A stretch of DNA of 64,000 nt from Cocos nucifera (lineage: Eukaryota > Streptophyta > Magnoliopsida > Arecales > Arecaceae): the NCBI GenBank assembly GCA_006176705.1, contig QRFJ01001927.1, forward strand, positions 124,001 to 188,000, written 5' to 3'. The position numbers were made by a program, and so were the translations under genes. Of the stretch, positions 1-12,635 are shown in pieces. Position 1 is the first letter of the stretch, and each line of letters opens with the position of its first letter. The notes below the pieces were generated by a model. It had not been told where the DNA came from. It searched no databases and saw nothing but the letters and a program-made list of their open reading frames with translations.

Positions 1-55
1 TAAAACTAAATTTTTCTTATTACTCGAGGATGGCAAAGCTTTAAGTTAGGAGGTG
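1..55 (+). other. 3' end of an upstream Athila-like internal region with polypurine tract
   Basis: These bases closely match 25510-25563, the end of the internal region of the Athila-like element. Both carry a tactcgaggatg motif followed by a purine-rich tract (about 41-55, ttaagttaggaggtg) directly before an LTR that starts TGAT. The tract fits the plus-strand primer site of an LTR retrotransposon. It means that internal Athila-type sequence lies to the left of the LTR at 56, outside the window. Confidence 0.6.
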
Positions 56-1739
56 TGATTAAGTACCATAAATTATCAATAAAATATTAATAATTAATTA
101 ATAATTTATATTAATTTTTAAAAAATTAATGATCAATTTATATACGTAATTTTTTGAAAAATTAATACTCTTTTATTAATTTAAATTAATTAGAAAAATA
201 AGAAACAAAAATATAAAAATTTATTATAATAAAAAGAGCTTAATTTCTTTGATCATAATGAACATATAGTTTGAAGCAAAATGGAGCTAAAACATAGAAG
301 ATTATGAATTTTTAAGATAAAAAAAAATTTAAAAAAAAAATGCGCTCAGTAGCTTAAAGTCCGTAAGCCAAGCCACAAACCGATGAAGTTGGCACGTCTA
401 AAACACACCAAACCAAGCTGACTAGCCATGAAAAGCCGTCAATTGGATTCCACGATCCAAGCGTGGATCGCTAAGCTCAGCAGAAATCGTGAATCATGGA
501 GCGACACTGGTGCCTAAATCCGTAAAGCGGTTTACAAAAATCTATCATGGGCTATAGGGACATTTTTGGAGACTTTTCACTCGGATGATACGGAGATGCT
601 GATGATTCATTAACGATGTACGATGCAGTTCGTCCACGTGGTGCAATAAGCTACAGTAATTGCGCGATCCAACGACCTGTGTCGAATTTCCGATGGAATC
701 TGATGGCCCACGACAAATGTTCTTTATTCAAATAGTAACTCAGCGATCTAGTGTGATCCAATGGCCAATAAAACCAATCGATGAAGATCCATGGTGCAGG
801 AAGCTCCCAAACTTGATTAAAACAATCAGAACTTGATCCAAACGGCTAGATTTCTCTCTTGATTAGCTCAACTAAGAATGGCTAGAAATTTAATCCCGAC
901 CGTGAATCTGATCGATATGCATCCCGATTTTGATGATTTTTGGTTCGTTGATTCTATTGAATGGTCAGATATTTTATCCAGAGTAACGCAGAATTCAACA
1001 AAACTTTTTTTAATCCAATTTTCACTCAAATTTCATCTCATATTTTGACGATCAAAGGAGCTTTCCTTAGTGCCACATTGCCCGAAGAAAACTCTCTAGC
1101 CTCCTGGCTCTTATAAAAAGACCCGGACCTCTAGAACATAAGATAGATCTGATCAAGGTGAAGCATTTGTACAGGGTGAAGCCCAGGCTTTGGGTTTAAT
1201 GGCTGCCTTTGAGGCAACTAGTGTTTGGGCGTGCAAAAGCTGGGGCGTTCCACCAACACATCTTTTCACCAATGACGATCGCCAAGATCAAGAGATACAG
1301 ACTATTTTATTTTATTATTTTTTTTATATTTATATATAATTTTAATTATAAAAATTTATTTTTTTGGTAATTATTTTACACTTTATTTCTTGTTGTATTG
1401 AATTTTCTACACTTTAATTTTACTTTTTATTTTTTTTGCAAAATGATGCTAAGAATCTAACTAGTAGATCTTAGTACCAAATTTTAATTCTTGCATCTTT
1501 TTAATTTTCGCTTTAATTTTTCCAACTTCCCACTTTTGATTCAAAACTCAATAATTCTTTTATTTTTCTTTTCAAGAAATTAAAGATTTTAATCTAAAAT
1601 TAACTACAGTTCCCTTTGGATTCGACCCGACTCCGACTCAACTGCTATACTACATATTTTTTTATTTTTAAGAATTCCCCCCGAAAATTTAAAACCAAAG
1701 CGACTGATAAACATGGTTTTAATGATCGCGTTCCTATCA
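56..1739 (+). repeat. Athila-like LTR, subfamily 2
   Basis: The start (TGATTAAG) follows a polypurine tract and the end (TTCCTATCA) is placed by comparison with the solo LTR at 30868-32453, which is bounded by a perfect target duplication and ends in the same motif. Length is about 1.68 kb. It has an AT-rich head, a middle rich in short direct repeats, and a TATA box near 1112. Internal sequence lies on both sides: Athila 3' end to the left and Athila gag to the right. It may therefore be shared by two tandem elements, or be a 5' LTR abutting an older copy. It is clearly related to, but not the same subfamily as, the LTR at 25564-27393. Confidence 0.75.
1112..1119 (+). promoter_or_regulatory. 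TATA box of the Athila-like LTR
   Basis: TATAAAAA lies about 1.06 kb into the LTR, in the same relative place as TATAAAAA at 26459-26466 in the LTR at 25564-27393. It probably marks the element's former RNA polymerase II promoter. Confidence 0.5.
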
Positions 1740-2260
1740 TTGGCCCTAAGGACATTCGAGCTCATTAGACAAGAAATCCTAAAAAGGTGACTGGATAAGA
1801 TAGTCAATTCAATTGATATCTTAAGGCAAGCAATGAAAAGAACTCCCACCGATCTTATACTTATCTAGCCAATTGAGTGGATAATTCTTTACTTGGAGGA
1901 TTGAAGGAGACCTTGGTAGTTAGGAAAGCTATTTAGAATCTAGAAATAACTCTTAACCAGGATTGATTGCATAACTTGATTTGCTAACCATCAAAAAGGA
2001 TCAAACCTAATTAAACTCTTGCATCTATTTCCTTAGTTTTAGGATCCTATAGGCTCTCATCTCAGGAATTTCTTTCATCTCTTTTTATTCTGTAGTTAAA
2101 AAAATTTTAAATATATTTTTTTAAATAAATTATATTTTTTTTTCGTGTCTTTCTAAAGTATAATTGTAGGTTTATGCTACGGGCGTCCGCTCGCACGTAC
2201 ACACAAAATTCAACCAATGATCTTGAATTGAGGAACCTTAGAGCCAACAGACCCTAGAAT
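1740..2260 (+). other. Primer-binding site candidate and leader of Athila-like element A
   Basis: One base after the LTR end a TGG (1741) begins the position expected for a tRNA primer-binding site. The bases that follow do not match a tRNA I can name, so the site is either decayed or misplaced. The rest is AT-rich leader without a convincing ORF, leading into gag. Confidence 0.4.
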
Positions 2261-3244
2261 ATGGATCAAAATCAGGAGAACGATTCCACCTTAAATAAAT
2301 TGAAGTACTTACTCCTTCTACATACACCACTCTCCCTACATTTCAGGCTCTCCAATAGAAGATACACAGTATGAAATCAAGTCTAGTATTATCAGATGCC
2401 CATCTTTTTATGGATTTGGCTAATGAGGACCCATACAAACACCTTGATGAATTTTGAGACAATATGCTTCCAACAGTGTAAACTCATATTCTCTGTGGAT
2501 GCATTAGGTATAAAATTTTTTTTTTTCTTTTTCATTGAGGACAAAGCCAAATATTGGTAAACTCCTAGATATTAATTATTTCAACCTGGGACAACTTCAA
2601 AAAGAAATTTCTTAAAAAAGTACTTTCCAATAGGAAAAACTAATCAAATAAGAAAGGCCATAACTAGTTTTTTCTTATTTAGCCGAGGGAGAGATTGTTT
2701 TATTGAGATTGGGAGAGATTTAAAATGAACTGATTAAAAAGGAATGTCCCATCATATCGGTACCCAATGGCAATTGTCTTTCTTGATGGTGAACAAAGAA
2801 GCCGACAGATGGTTGATGCATCCTATGTGAACCTTCAGGCTGAAACAATGGAACAGAAAGTACTTGGCAATCTGTGTTTGAAATTCCATAAAGCCAAAAA
2901 TTTCATTTACACCAAATGTCTCTGCTAGGAGAGACCTCTTCCATGTCTAGACGCTAGAGTAGGATGGGAATTTATATGAAATTGGTATCATAATGGACAT
3001 CTAACAGTCAAGTAAAAATAATTATCTCTAAAGATGGATTCGACTGACTGCAAGCAATGCCCACTAGTAATACGGCACCCACACCATGATAGATGTGTGG
3101 TTCATATGTTCAAGTCCCTGCAACACTGCGATTTATAATTATGCCTTCAACATCAATTTCTTGAGTTATATTATGAACAAGTAATCAACACAAAATAGAA
3201 TAGATTAGGTCCAGGATACAACCCTTATCGAGAGACGTACAATC
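2261..3244 (+). pseudogene. Athila-like gag, N-terminal part (broken)
   Basis: Gag is the nucleocapsid precursor that packages element RNA. A candidate start codon lies at 2261 (MDQNQEN). About 2395-2460 reads DLANEDPYKHLDEF, the conserved block of Athila/Tat-group gag, followed in shifting frames by segments resembling the domain that precedes the LRKCP-type motif (near 2730-2760). Stops and frameshifts interrupt every frame, so this is not functional. The gene is cut at 3244 by Copia element G and resumes at 9118-9123, as shown by the duplicated tacaatc at both junctions. Confidence 0.7.
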
Positions 3245-3832
3245 TATGAGCTAAAAGTGGCACTCTAAAAAAAATGTCTTGGAAAATAATGAGAAGATAG
3301 GTCATGAAAAGATGGACGTGAGGCCAAAAGAGGAAATCAGCTCTCTAGCAAAGTTCAAAACTAAGATGGCTCATCCTGAAGCTGAGTCAGCTAAGTTGGG
3401 ACTGGGTGGCTCAGCAGGACTGGTGGTCGGGCTATCTCAGAAAAAAATTAGATATAAAGTACTTTTTAGACTATTGGCATGATACACAAATTAGGTACTC
3501 AACTGGAATGAGCCAACCCAGTTGCAGTTAGCCGGCTTAGTTTTTATGGATTTTTACATTTTAATGCACAGTAGATTGTTTGGATTTGGAGAGTTTTTCT
3601 TAAGCTTGAAACTCTGCCTTTGTAAGTATGTATACTTGAAAATAGGTCAAGATTGTAATAGTGCAGAAATATACGATAAAAACTCTTGTTCCTTTCAGAA
3701 ATCTCTCTTTCTCTTCTTCTCTATTCTTAATTATTTGATCATGCTTTGCGCATTATTTGAGAGGTTTCTTTCTTGTTGCTTGGCTAATCACCAGCAGCAT
3801 CTGATCCATGTGGAATAGAGCACCGTATCTCA
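3245..3832 (+). repeat. 5' LTR of Copia element G
   Basis: Aligned with 8510-9115. Shared blocks include the opening (tatgagct here, tgtgagct at 8510), gcactc, the imperfect repeats around ctgagtcagctaagttggga, the track attgtttggatttgg, and the closing gcttggctaatcaccagc. The first TG has become TA. A 67-codon ORF inside it (3279-3482) is only LTR sequence. Confidence 0.75.
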
Positions 3833-5200
3833 TAATTGGTATCAGTAGAGTGTTGCGGGGAAAAGGAAACACACTAGGTTTACTACATCCAGAATCTATT
3901 GCATCAGGTTTTATACCTAAAAACTTCTAAGTTGCTTGTGGTTGTCTTTAGATTGAGGTTGGATATTTTTACATGAAGAATGGATGATAAAAGAAGTTTG
4001 GAAAGAGAATTTAGGACTAGGTTAGATCTCTTCTTTGAAGGATAGTTTTGCTGGTGTGAGTGATCAGTGAAGGTGTTAGGGATCTGTTCTTGACTTGTTT
4101 GAAGTCATGGAATCAAGTGGATTTATTGTAAGATTTTGAGAAAGTTTCGAGGGCAAGGAAAAACTTTACCCGTATGGCGTAAAGAGTAAAGACTTTGTTT
4201 GGTCAGTAGAGGAATCTAACAAGTCATTGACAAAAGAAAGGCCAGAAAGAATCAGTGTTGAAGATTGGGAAGAGTTTGGAAAGAATTACTTTTAGCACAA
4301 TCCAATGGCTTGCTGGCTAATCTAGGTTTTTGCCCAAGGTTTGCACAGAGAGACTATGTGCAAAGGGCTTGGAAGAGATTGGAGAACAATACATGATGAG
4401 AACATGACGAACAAGCTGTGGTTGAAGAAATAGCTTATTGTCTAAGGGATGTCAAGGTAGAGATCTGTGTTGCACTTCGCAAATGGTTCAATCAGATGTT
4501 ATTCTGAGTGTGATTTGATGTGAGATCGACGAAGAGAGGATCGGGACATTGCTGCTATTATGTTCTCTCCAAGTTCGTCGATGGTTCTCATAACAGACTT
4601 TAGTTTTATGAAAGAGAAGACCCTAAATCTATGAGAGGGTTATTAGTGTGGCTCAAATCAAAATGAGCAAGAGAAAAAAGACTGTATGAGGATAGACCTA
4701 ATGTTGAGGATCATTGGGCTATGACGAACAGATAGGAAAGATCAAAGGAGAAGAACAAGAGGAAAATCTAGGGCAGATTCAACGTTCTCACGATGCCAGG
4801 AAGATTGACATTGAAATGTTATAAAGTTGTCATCAATTGGACACCTGAGGAGATTAGTCGCCTGTTTGAGATCAGAAAAAAGAAGGGCCAGCAAGGAAGA
4901 TGATAACGCTTTTGTGGAGAGTGAGAGAAGATTACTATAGTTGTATCAGATGAGATCCACAAAGTGCGTACTATATGGATATTGGATTGACAGTGCGCAC
5001 TACTATACCTTCCTCATCGAAAGTGTTTGCTATCTAACTTAGAGGCGATGGTGGAAAGTGTCAACTCTTGGAGTATGATCACCCATTCAAAGTAGCTGGA
5101 TTGGCTCTATACAGGGGGGATGAGTATGATGCGTAATCATTTCATATAATTATCAATATCATGGATGTACGAGAGTTAAAAAGAATTAGTTTTTTTTTGG
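3833..5200 (+). pseudogene. Copia element G gag and protease remnants
   Basis: The primer-binding site tggtatcag (3837-3845) opens the internal region. The following 1.3 kb sits where gag and protease lie in Copia elements. Scattered peptides such as YCLRDVKVEICVALRKWF (near 4435-4490) resemble the gag core, and a tract near 5000-5130 may be the protease-to-integrase spacer. No frame stays open beyond a few dozen codons. Assignment rests mainly on position between the LTR and the integrase remnant. Confidence 0.45.
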
Positions 5201-5299
5201 GTACTTGGAGTTGAGTAGGTTATGCGTATATTATGGTACCAGGCTAGGTATGATACATATCTAAATATTTTAGGAAGCTTTGGTCGGGTGAATGAGAAG

Positions 5300-6110
5300 G
5301 TAGAGAGCTGTATTGCCAATCCGTTTATTGATAGGGGTGTTCTTTTATTATTAATAAAGACAATCTGAGAAGGAAGCTCAGTGGTTAATTGATATGCAAG
5401 GTGCTAGCAGCAGCAAAGGAGGAGCAGATTTTATATCGAGCTGTGCCAGCTAGCTCGCATGGTCATATGAGTGCGTGGCTCACTGAAGATATGAAGAGTA
5501 TTGATCCTAGCCTAAAGAAGGAGGGCACAGATCTTGTGAGTCATGCTCTTTTGGAAAATAGCAATAGGTGAACTTTTTTAGAGTTACCAAGCACAGTGGG
5601 AGGGAGTGCTGGATTTAATGCACTTGGAGTGTGAGGACCGGTTCCGTTATCAGCTAGAGGTGGGGGCAAAATACTTGTCACCTTTAATTAATGATTTCTC
5701 AGAAAGGAGTGAGCTTTTAAATCTGAGTCAAAGAAAATTAAAAGGTGTTGTGCCCACTTTCAAACAGCTGCAGAGCTGGAAGTAGAGAAGGAGCTTAGAG
5801 GTACAGGTTGAAGTGTCTGGGTTGTGATAATGAGGAGATATACTATAGTTGGAGTTAGGAGTATGTGGAGAAAAATGGCATTAAAATGCCATGACACGAT
5901 GAAGATGACTCTCCAGCAGAATGGTATTGCAGAAAGGATGAACCGAAACTGATACGAAAAAGGCACAAGTTTGAGGATACAGACATCACTCACAAAGTTC
6001 TTTTGGGTGATGATGCTCTAACTTTTTTTATTTTTTTTGTGAACAGATCCCCTCATTATAGTGAATAGATGCATTCCAGAGGACGATTTGGAGTGGAAAG
6101 AAGGTGGAGT
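5300..6110 (+). pseudogene. Copia element G integrase remnant
   Basis: Integrase inserts element cDNA into the genome. The clearest match is near 5915-5950, reading LQQNGIAERMNRN, the conserved Copia motif after the last catalytic residue of the DDE core. Upstream, about 5755-5830, several frames give fragments of the block containing the second acidic residue. Frames change repeatedly and stops are frequent. Confidence 0.6.
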
Positions 6111-6679
6111 TTGATCGACATATGGTAAGTTTCCGTGGTACAGACCTATACGACATAGTGGAAGGGCAATCGAGAGGAGCAAAGTTGGATCGAAATCTCA
6201 AAAAATGATATGTTCATAGGAACCATAAGGAGTCAAGGGGTACCTACTGTGGGCTCTTAGGCAGAGAGTCAGTGATCAGAAGAACGTTATCTTGATGAAG
6301 AAGCATCTTGAGGAAGGTCTGGATAGAATGGAATGAGAAACAAAGATGAACAGTGGTCGGCCAGCAGAGAATGATGCATTGTAGGTTACAGAATCACATT
6401 GATAGGAAGTGTTCTATTAAATGGAGTGGGAAGAAAAAGTATTATCTCAGCATTAAAATTAGCATATAGGCGACAAATTCCAGAAGGATATGCATGGAGC
6501 AGCCCAGACTACAACAGGATTGTGCCAGTGGGGTGTTTGTGCAAGCCCAGTATACTATTGAGGAGATCGATAATATGCATTGATGAGGTTATCTCCTATG
6601 CACTCATCCTACTAATGGAGTCGGAATTCGCGGAATGAGGACTAGTACCCTCGATTGCTAGTGAGGAATACGAAGACAT

Positions 6680-8350
6680 GAGGATGGATGATGATGATGT
6701 TTGCTCACGGTATGTGGAGAATTAATTACCCTAGCATTTTATGATACAGCTATATTATGCGTAGGATTGCGATGGTGTCACTTAGGAGAGATCTAGCACA
6801 TTGTCAGTGAGTGGGATCTTCTAACGGTAGATGTGTCGCCGGATCGAGTAGATGGTAGTGCTTCAAGTGGTGTCACAAAATATGAAGCAGTCTCGAAACT
6901 TATTTTATTCGGTAGATGGTCTAAGATAAATTGCAAGGCTGTACAAAGCGCATTACTCATAAAGAACAAGGGATTGACTACAATTTTCATAATGTTTCTC
7001 TCTAGGTGAGTAAAAAGAAGGGCGTTCTACTACAATGTGCGTCTATTTGGAAGTTTTGCTATCATTCGTTTGGCATAGCATAATATAAAATTGGGAACAG
7101 ATGGATGTGAAGTGGCTTTCCTTCATGGCAACTTTAGAGGAAAGCAATCTACATCGAAGTAGCCAGATGGTTTAATAGAGACTGGCAGACAGTGGAAATT
7201 TAGAGTTCGGTAGTAGCGTAGACTATTTTATAGGGTCAGATCCGTCGTGACTACCTTTATGTTCATCTTATGATAGTGTAAACAGTGTTTTGGTGAAGTT
7301 TGTTGCTTTGAAACTAATCGATACTCGTCAGTTGTATTAGAAGGTAATTGATACTTATAAGTTGAGTCCGTGATTTGGTTTAGCATAGCAGATGTGAATG
7401 GTTACACGTTTGTATGCTAGCGCTCAAAGATGTGCATGTAGGACGTTGATTGACCTCTATTCTACGTATATATTGGATATTGTTGTGAGAGTGGATATGC
7501 CATAGCCCGAGTGAGCATGGATGCTATGAAAAGATTGAAATGATATTATCATCTACAGTTTGAGATGAAGGGATTTTGGATCCATGAGAAAATCTTGGAA
7601 TTGAAGATTTGCAAGATTGGTGCAAAGCGGTGTCTATTTTATCATAAAAAAAGTATTTCAGAAGGTTCTGAGAGAGGTTTGGGATGGAGAAGGCCAAACC
7701 TGCAGAGATGCATTGCGAGCCAAGTCTCTCTTCAAGTTTACAGAGCCGCACCAGTACAGTAGAGGAAGAGAGAGTACATGGACATGAGTCTTTTTAAAAT
7801 GCTATAGGCAGTGTGATGTACACGATGGTGTGCTTGTAGATAGATATAGAACATGCAGCGAGCCGATTAGTAGTACAGTGGCTAACACATGGGAAGGAAC
7901 ACGTGAGTATTGAATGATATTGAGAGCTATCAATGAATAAAAATTATGTTTGGTGTTTGGTGAGCAGCAGAAGGATTTGGAGAAATAATTTGTGAAGATG
8001 TGTGAAGGTTCAGATCCTCTGAAAGGAATTTGGTTGATGCAAATTATGTGGTATTTTGATATTAAGGAGGTTACTACTGGTACCTATTCTGCGTATATTG
8101 TGGTCGGTATCTTGGAGATCAACACCTTCACTAATCATGTCTTGTATACCATGGAGGCAAGTACATTGGGGATAATGAGCTGCAAAAGAGCCTTTGGCTT
8201 AAGAGGCGGATTGATAAGTTGGGGGTGGAGCGAGCAAGGTATACTATTTAGTGTGTCGAGTGCTTTATTATTAGCAGAACCGTCTTATCGAATGCGCGGC
8301 AACAAAGATATAGACGTGAGGTCATGTAGGATTTAGAGAGCTGATGGAGG
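6680..8350 (+). pseudogene. Copia element G reverse transcriptase-RNase H remnant
   Basis: Around 7090-7170 one frame reads QMDVK, then FLHGN, matching the Copia RT block QMDVKTAFLNG. Near 7560-7640 the text resembles the FEMKDLG and ILGIEI blocks. Near 7795-7850 AIGSVMYTMVC followed by DIEHA matches the RNase H linker motif YASAIGSLMYAM...RPDIAHA. The YVDD catalytic motif could not be recovered. The 114-codon ORF at 7992-8336 lies in the RNase H region in a shifted frame and is probably not a protein. Confidence 0.6.
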
Positions 8351-8509
8351 AGGTTGAAGTGAAATATGAAGGGTCGTACCAAGAAATTAGTCTGATGCAC
8401 TCACGAAGATTACTCCCTAGAGATAGTTTTGAGGAATGATGCGTGGCACGGATGATCTACTTAGAAGAGAAGAGTTTCACGAAGACTTGGGAAGCACCAA
8501 GGTGGAGAA

Positions 8510-9117
8510 TGTGAGCTTAGAGTAGCACTCCCAAGTCTTGAAAACAACGAGAAGAACCAAGTCATGAAAGACGAGAGTGAGTCGGAAGAGAAATTTGCTC
8601 TCCTAGCAAGTTCAAAACTAGCCGACTGATCCTGAGACTGAGCCAGCTAAGTTGGGAACTGTGCTAGCTCAGTCCAAGACTGAGTCGGCTAGGTCTCAGA
8701 GAAAAATTCAGATAGAAAGCAGTATTTATGCTATTGGCATGGTACAAAACTAGGTCGACTCAATTTGGAACTGAGAAACCAGTCGTAGGTTGCTGGCTCA
8801 GTCTAAAACTGGGTTGGCTCAGTTTTTGTGGGTTATTATTTTGTGTACGTAGATTGTTTGGGTTTGGTGAATTTTTCTATGAGCTTGTGGGCTTGACCTT
8901 TTTGTAAGTATATATATTGGAAACAGGTCAAGATTGTAAAAGTACTGAATATACTAAATAAAAGCTCTTTTTCTTCTGAAATCTCTTCTTCTCTTCTTCT
9001 CTATTCCTTGAAGTGTTTGATCATACTTTTGCATTAATCTCTGAGCAGCTCTTTCTTATTGCTTAGCTAATCACCAGCGACCATGCTGATCCGTGTGAAA
9101 GAGAGCGTATTTCGATA
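8510..9117 (+). repeat. 3' LTR of Copia element G
   Basis: It starts TGTGAGCTTAG after the purine tract accaaggtggagaa and ends near 9115-9117, just before the duplicated word tacaatc/caatc. It contains several imperfect copies of a ctgag(t/c)cagcta(a/g) unit. It matches 3245-3832 throughout, with many point differences, in keeping with an old insertion. Confidence 0.8.
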
Positions 9118-10110
9118 CAATCCTGATTGGAGAAACTATCTGACTTTTCTTTGGCCCAAAACCTGCTACTAGGCCACCAATACCTAGACCTAATTACACT
9201 GAAGTAACTTATAAACTAGCTTCATACCTACAAATTGCACAAAAATTCACAGCCTTCTGCCTTTGAGGAAAAAATACCCAAGTCCTTTACTCCACACTCA
9301 ATTAATAGCCAAGCTTGAGACCCAAATAGGTCAACACTACACTTGAATAGAAGGGAGGAAAGAAAAACTTTCGAGTCAACCCATAAATAACCCAAAAGGA
9401 ACAGTAATTGGCGAAAGCTCCACTGGCCAGAAATTTTTTTTCAAACATGCCAAGTCTGTTATGATCCTTAGAAGCGGGAAATCCATAAATCAGCCTGAAA
9501 TAACTTAAGAACTAGAACCATCAAAATCAACCAAATTAGAGAAAAATAAAAATCGTGATAGAGAAAAACCTATTAACCCACACATGTACCTAAGCGCTCC
9601 AATATCCCAGTGCTTTAGATTCTCCTCTGCTTTTAGATGAAGGGGCACTAAAATAAATGAAATGCTTGAAATTATTTAAACAAGTAAAAATTAATTTATC
9701 CCTTCTTGATGCTATTAAATAAGTCCAATATAATGCCAAATCTCCTCAAAGATCTGTGCACTCAGAAACGAAAAAACTAAAGCACACACACCTAAGAAAG
9801 TCCACTTAACTGAACAAGCTAGCTCCATCTTTCAACAATAATCCACCCAAACTTAAGGATCCTGGTACCCAATCATATCCTATGTTATAGGAGATCTGAC
9901 CATTAAGAAAGCATTGTTAGATTTGGGTGCAAGTGTTAATCTTCTCCTAATTCTGTTTATGATCTTTTTGGATTTGGAGAATTGAAACCTACAATGGTAA
10001 CCCTACAATTAGCTGATAGTCAATTAAGGTATCCAATAGAATGTTGGAAGATGTGCTAGTCAAGGTAGATGAATTTTACTTTTCTGTAGACTTTTCTGAT
10101 GTTAGATATG
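9118..10110 (+). pseudogene. Athila-like element A: gag C-terminus and protease (broken)
   Basis: This resumes the Athila gag after Copia element G. Near 9845-10110 the translation in alternating frames gives PPKLKDPG, then LLDLGASVNLL and ELKPTMVTLQLADSQL, then VLVKVDEFYF. These are the conserved protease blocks of Athila/Tat Gypsy elements, where LLDLGAS carries the catalytic aspartate. The protease would cut the gag-pol polyprotein. Frameshifts and stops separate the blocks. Spliced in thought to 2261-3244, order and orientation agree with one element. Confidence 0.7.
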
Positions 10111-10479
10111 GAATCTGGTAGCAACCCAGCCAAGTACCATCATCTAGGAGACCCTTTCTCGCAACTGCCAATGCTTGCATAAACTGTAGATCGGGATTAT
10201 GGATGTGTCTTTCGAGAACAAAAGTTGAGGTTGATATTTTTAATGCTGCAGATGGACCACCACTTTCGACCATAGTGAAATCAATTTACTAGAGAAAGTT
10301 TTAGAAGATAAAACCCCTACCTTGCTTGACTCGGACCCTTTTATGGAAATGCTTACCATACTTTGGAGTGGATTGATTTGACAATTGACTGGTACACTAA
10401 AGAGGTTATGCACTTTTAGAGCCACCTAATTTAGCACCACTCCTCCTTGGACTATAAAATATGAATAATTAATACCGAC

Positions 10480-12316
10480 TTTGTTGAGCCCTCTAGTACT
10501 ATCCTAGAAGCACCACACCTCTAGAGTTAAAAGCCTCTTCCTAACACATTAAAGTATTTATTTCTCGGACTTGATGAGATCCTACCGATAATCATATCCT
10601 CCGACTTAACCACTGATCAGGAAGACCAACTTGTAGATGTGCTTAAACAGCACAAGGAAGCCATAGGTGAACATTGCTGATTTGAAAGCATTGACCCTTC
10701 TATTTGCATGCATCACATACATTGCGAGGCTGAGGCCAAACCATATAGAGACATACAACATAGATTAAATCCAAACATGTGGAGATCGTAAAGCAAGAGG
10801 TAATAAATGGCTAGATGTAGGCAATATCTACCCAATTTTTTTTATAGTAAGTGGGTTAGCCTGACTCAGGTGGTGCTTAAAAAATCAGGTATCACTATGG
10901 TAGAAAATGACAAAGGTGAGTTATTACCCACTAATACAGCAATTGGCTGGCGAGTATGTGTGGATTATAGGTGACTTAATGTCGTGACTATGAAAGATCA
11001 CTTTTCATTACCTTCATTGATCAAATTCTAGAATGGCTAGTGGGTCAAAAGTTACTTCTGCTTTCTGGATGGATATTCGGGATACAATCAAGTACCTATA
11101 TTCCAGAGGATCAAGAGAAAAATCATCTTTATCTATTCTTTTGGTAATTTTGTCTTTCATAGAATGCCTTTTGACTTTGTAATGCACACGCCACTTTTCA
11201 GTTGTGCATTATGGCAATTTTTTCTAATATGGTCGATAAGTTTTTAGAGATTTTTTATGGATGACTTCTCTATTTTTGGCTCTACTTTTGATGTTTGTCT
11301 CCAAAATTTAACTAAAGTACTTAAAAGATGTGTGGAGATGATCTGGTATTGAGTTGGAAAAAGAGCCATTTTATGATTCGTAAGGGAGTCGTACTCTAAC
11401 ACATTATATCCGAGCGGAGGATCGAAGTAGACAAAGCTAAGTTGAGAATATATTAAAAACTACCACCCCAAATCAAATTAAATAAGTACGATCCTTCTTA
11501 GAACATGCAGGATTTTATAGGCACTTTATTAAGGACTTTAGCAAAATTTCTCAACCCTTATATAATCTTTTGGTAAAGATAATTTCTTTGATTTTAATGA
11601 AGACTATTTAGCCACCTATAATAAACTAAAAATAGCATTGACTACTGCACCAATTATTAAACACCAGATTGGACCCTACCATTTGAAATTATGTGTGATG
11701 CTTTTGATTTTGCGGTAGAGGCAGTATTATGGCAAAAATTCAATAAGGAACCTTATATAATTTACTATGCTAGTAAAATTCTCTCTGATGCTCAATTGAA
11801 TTACACCATAACTAAGAAAGAATTGCTTGCAGTTGTGTTTGCCCTAGAAAAAATTAGGTCATACCTTCTGGGCTCTAAGGTCTTAGTTTACTCTGATCAT
11901 GCTATATTGAAATGTCTGCTATCAAAAGGATACAAAGCCTAGGCTGATTAGATGGATCCTTTTGTTACAAGAATTTGACCTTAAAATCTTAGATAAAAGA
12001 GGTTCCCAAAATGTGGAATAGATCATATTCAAGGATCTTGGTAGAGCATAATGATGAAAGCATTGGAGATAGGTTCCTTGATGAACAACTATTTTTGGTA
12101 TCTCTTTAATATCTTTCTTGGTTTGCACATATAGGTTAGTTACTTGACGATAGGACAAGTCCCATCCACTAGACCCAATAAGAGAAGAATAAAATTTTTT
12201 TCCAAGTAAAACACTATTTTTGGGAAGAACTAGAGTTGCTCAAAATTTGTCCAGACCAAATTATTTGATGATGTATCCTGAGAGTGAATTTCAAAGTATC
12301 TTAACATTTTGCCACT
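10480..12316 (+). pseudogene. Athila-like element A: reverse transcriptase and RNase H (broken)
   Basis: RT copies element RNA and RNase H degrades it. Near 10580-10670 peptides SSDLTTDQEDQLVDVLKQHK match the start of the Athila RT region, and about 11060-11300 holds RT fragments in three frames. The best-kept part is RNase H: an open stretch at 11691-11942 begins MCDAFDFAVEAVLWQK and continues through IYYASKIL, LNYTITKKELLAVVFA and VYSDHA. The following frame gives PRLIRWILLLQEFDLKILDK (about 11939-11998). The integrase begins near 12200 (HYFWEELELLKICPDQII) and is cut at 12316 by Gypsy element B, inside the HHCC zinc region. It resumes at 23347. Confidence 0.8.
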
Positions 12317-12635
12317 TATTGGCGTGAAATCTGATCATCGCCAGAGGAGCGCTAGAGTCGGAGAAGACGAGGTCGCCACTGATGACCTACAAAATAAGTG
12401 TCATCCAAAGCTTGATGGGGGGTGGCTTCGGCAAGACCCTCCGATAATCAAGTCAGCTTTTTGGCAACAAGAATGAAGTGCTCAATAGAAAAAGTTGCAA
12501 AGTATCGAGAAGGAGAAGAGAGCTCAAAGAAAATGTATCTGGAGGGTTCCTTTTATAGACAAGCTTAACAAACTGAAGTATGACGTAACCGTCCGATAGT
12601 GGGCCACTCAGGGTTACGTGGAGTTTATAACGGAG
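12317..12635 (-). repeat. 3' LTR of element B, truncated
   Basis: It aligns to 22498-22810 of the right LTR, sharing aaatctgatcatcg, gacctacaaaataag, caagaatgaagtgctcaatag and gggccactc. Only the last 319 bp of the LTR (minus orientation) remain. Alignment stops at 12635, where the Copia LTR fragment C1 starts. The outer edge is exact, next to the ccact duplication. Confidence 0.85.

Larger units (their letters stand above)
3245..9117 (+). mobile_element. Copia element G, complete in outline, heavily decayed
   Basis: It has two LTRs of about 0.6 kb, an internal region with gag, protease, integrase, reverse transcriptase and RNase H remnants in Copia order, a tRNA-Met-type primer site after the 5' LTR (tggtatcag at 3837-3845) and a purine tract (about 8496-8509) before the 3' LTR. 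The 7-base word tacaatc lies at 3238-3244 and again at 9116-9122. This contains the 5-bp duplication expected for Copia; the LTR ends may be off by about 2 bases. Coding capacity is destroyed by many stops, and decay is much heavier than in D or E. It sits inside the gag of element A. Confidence 0.85.

Noticed and set aside
7992..8336. 114-codon ORF as a possible host gene
   Set aside because: It lies between the RT remnant and the 3' LTR of G, in the place of RNase H, and shows no independent feature.
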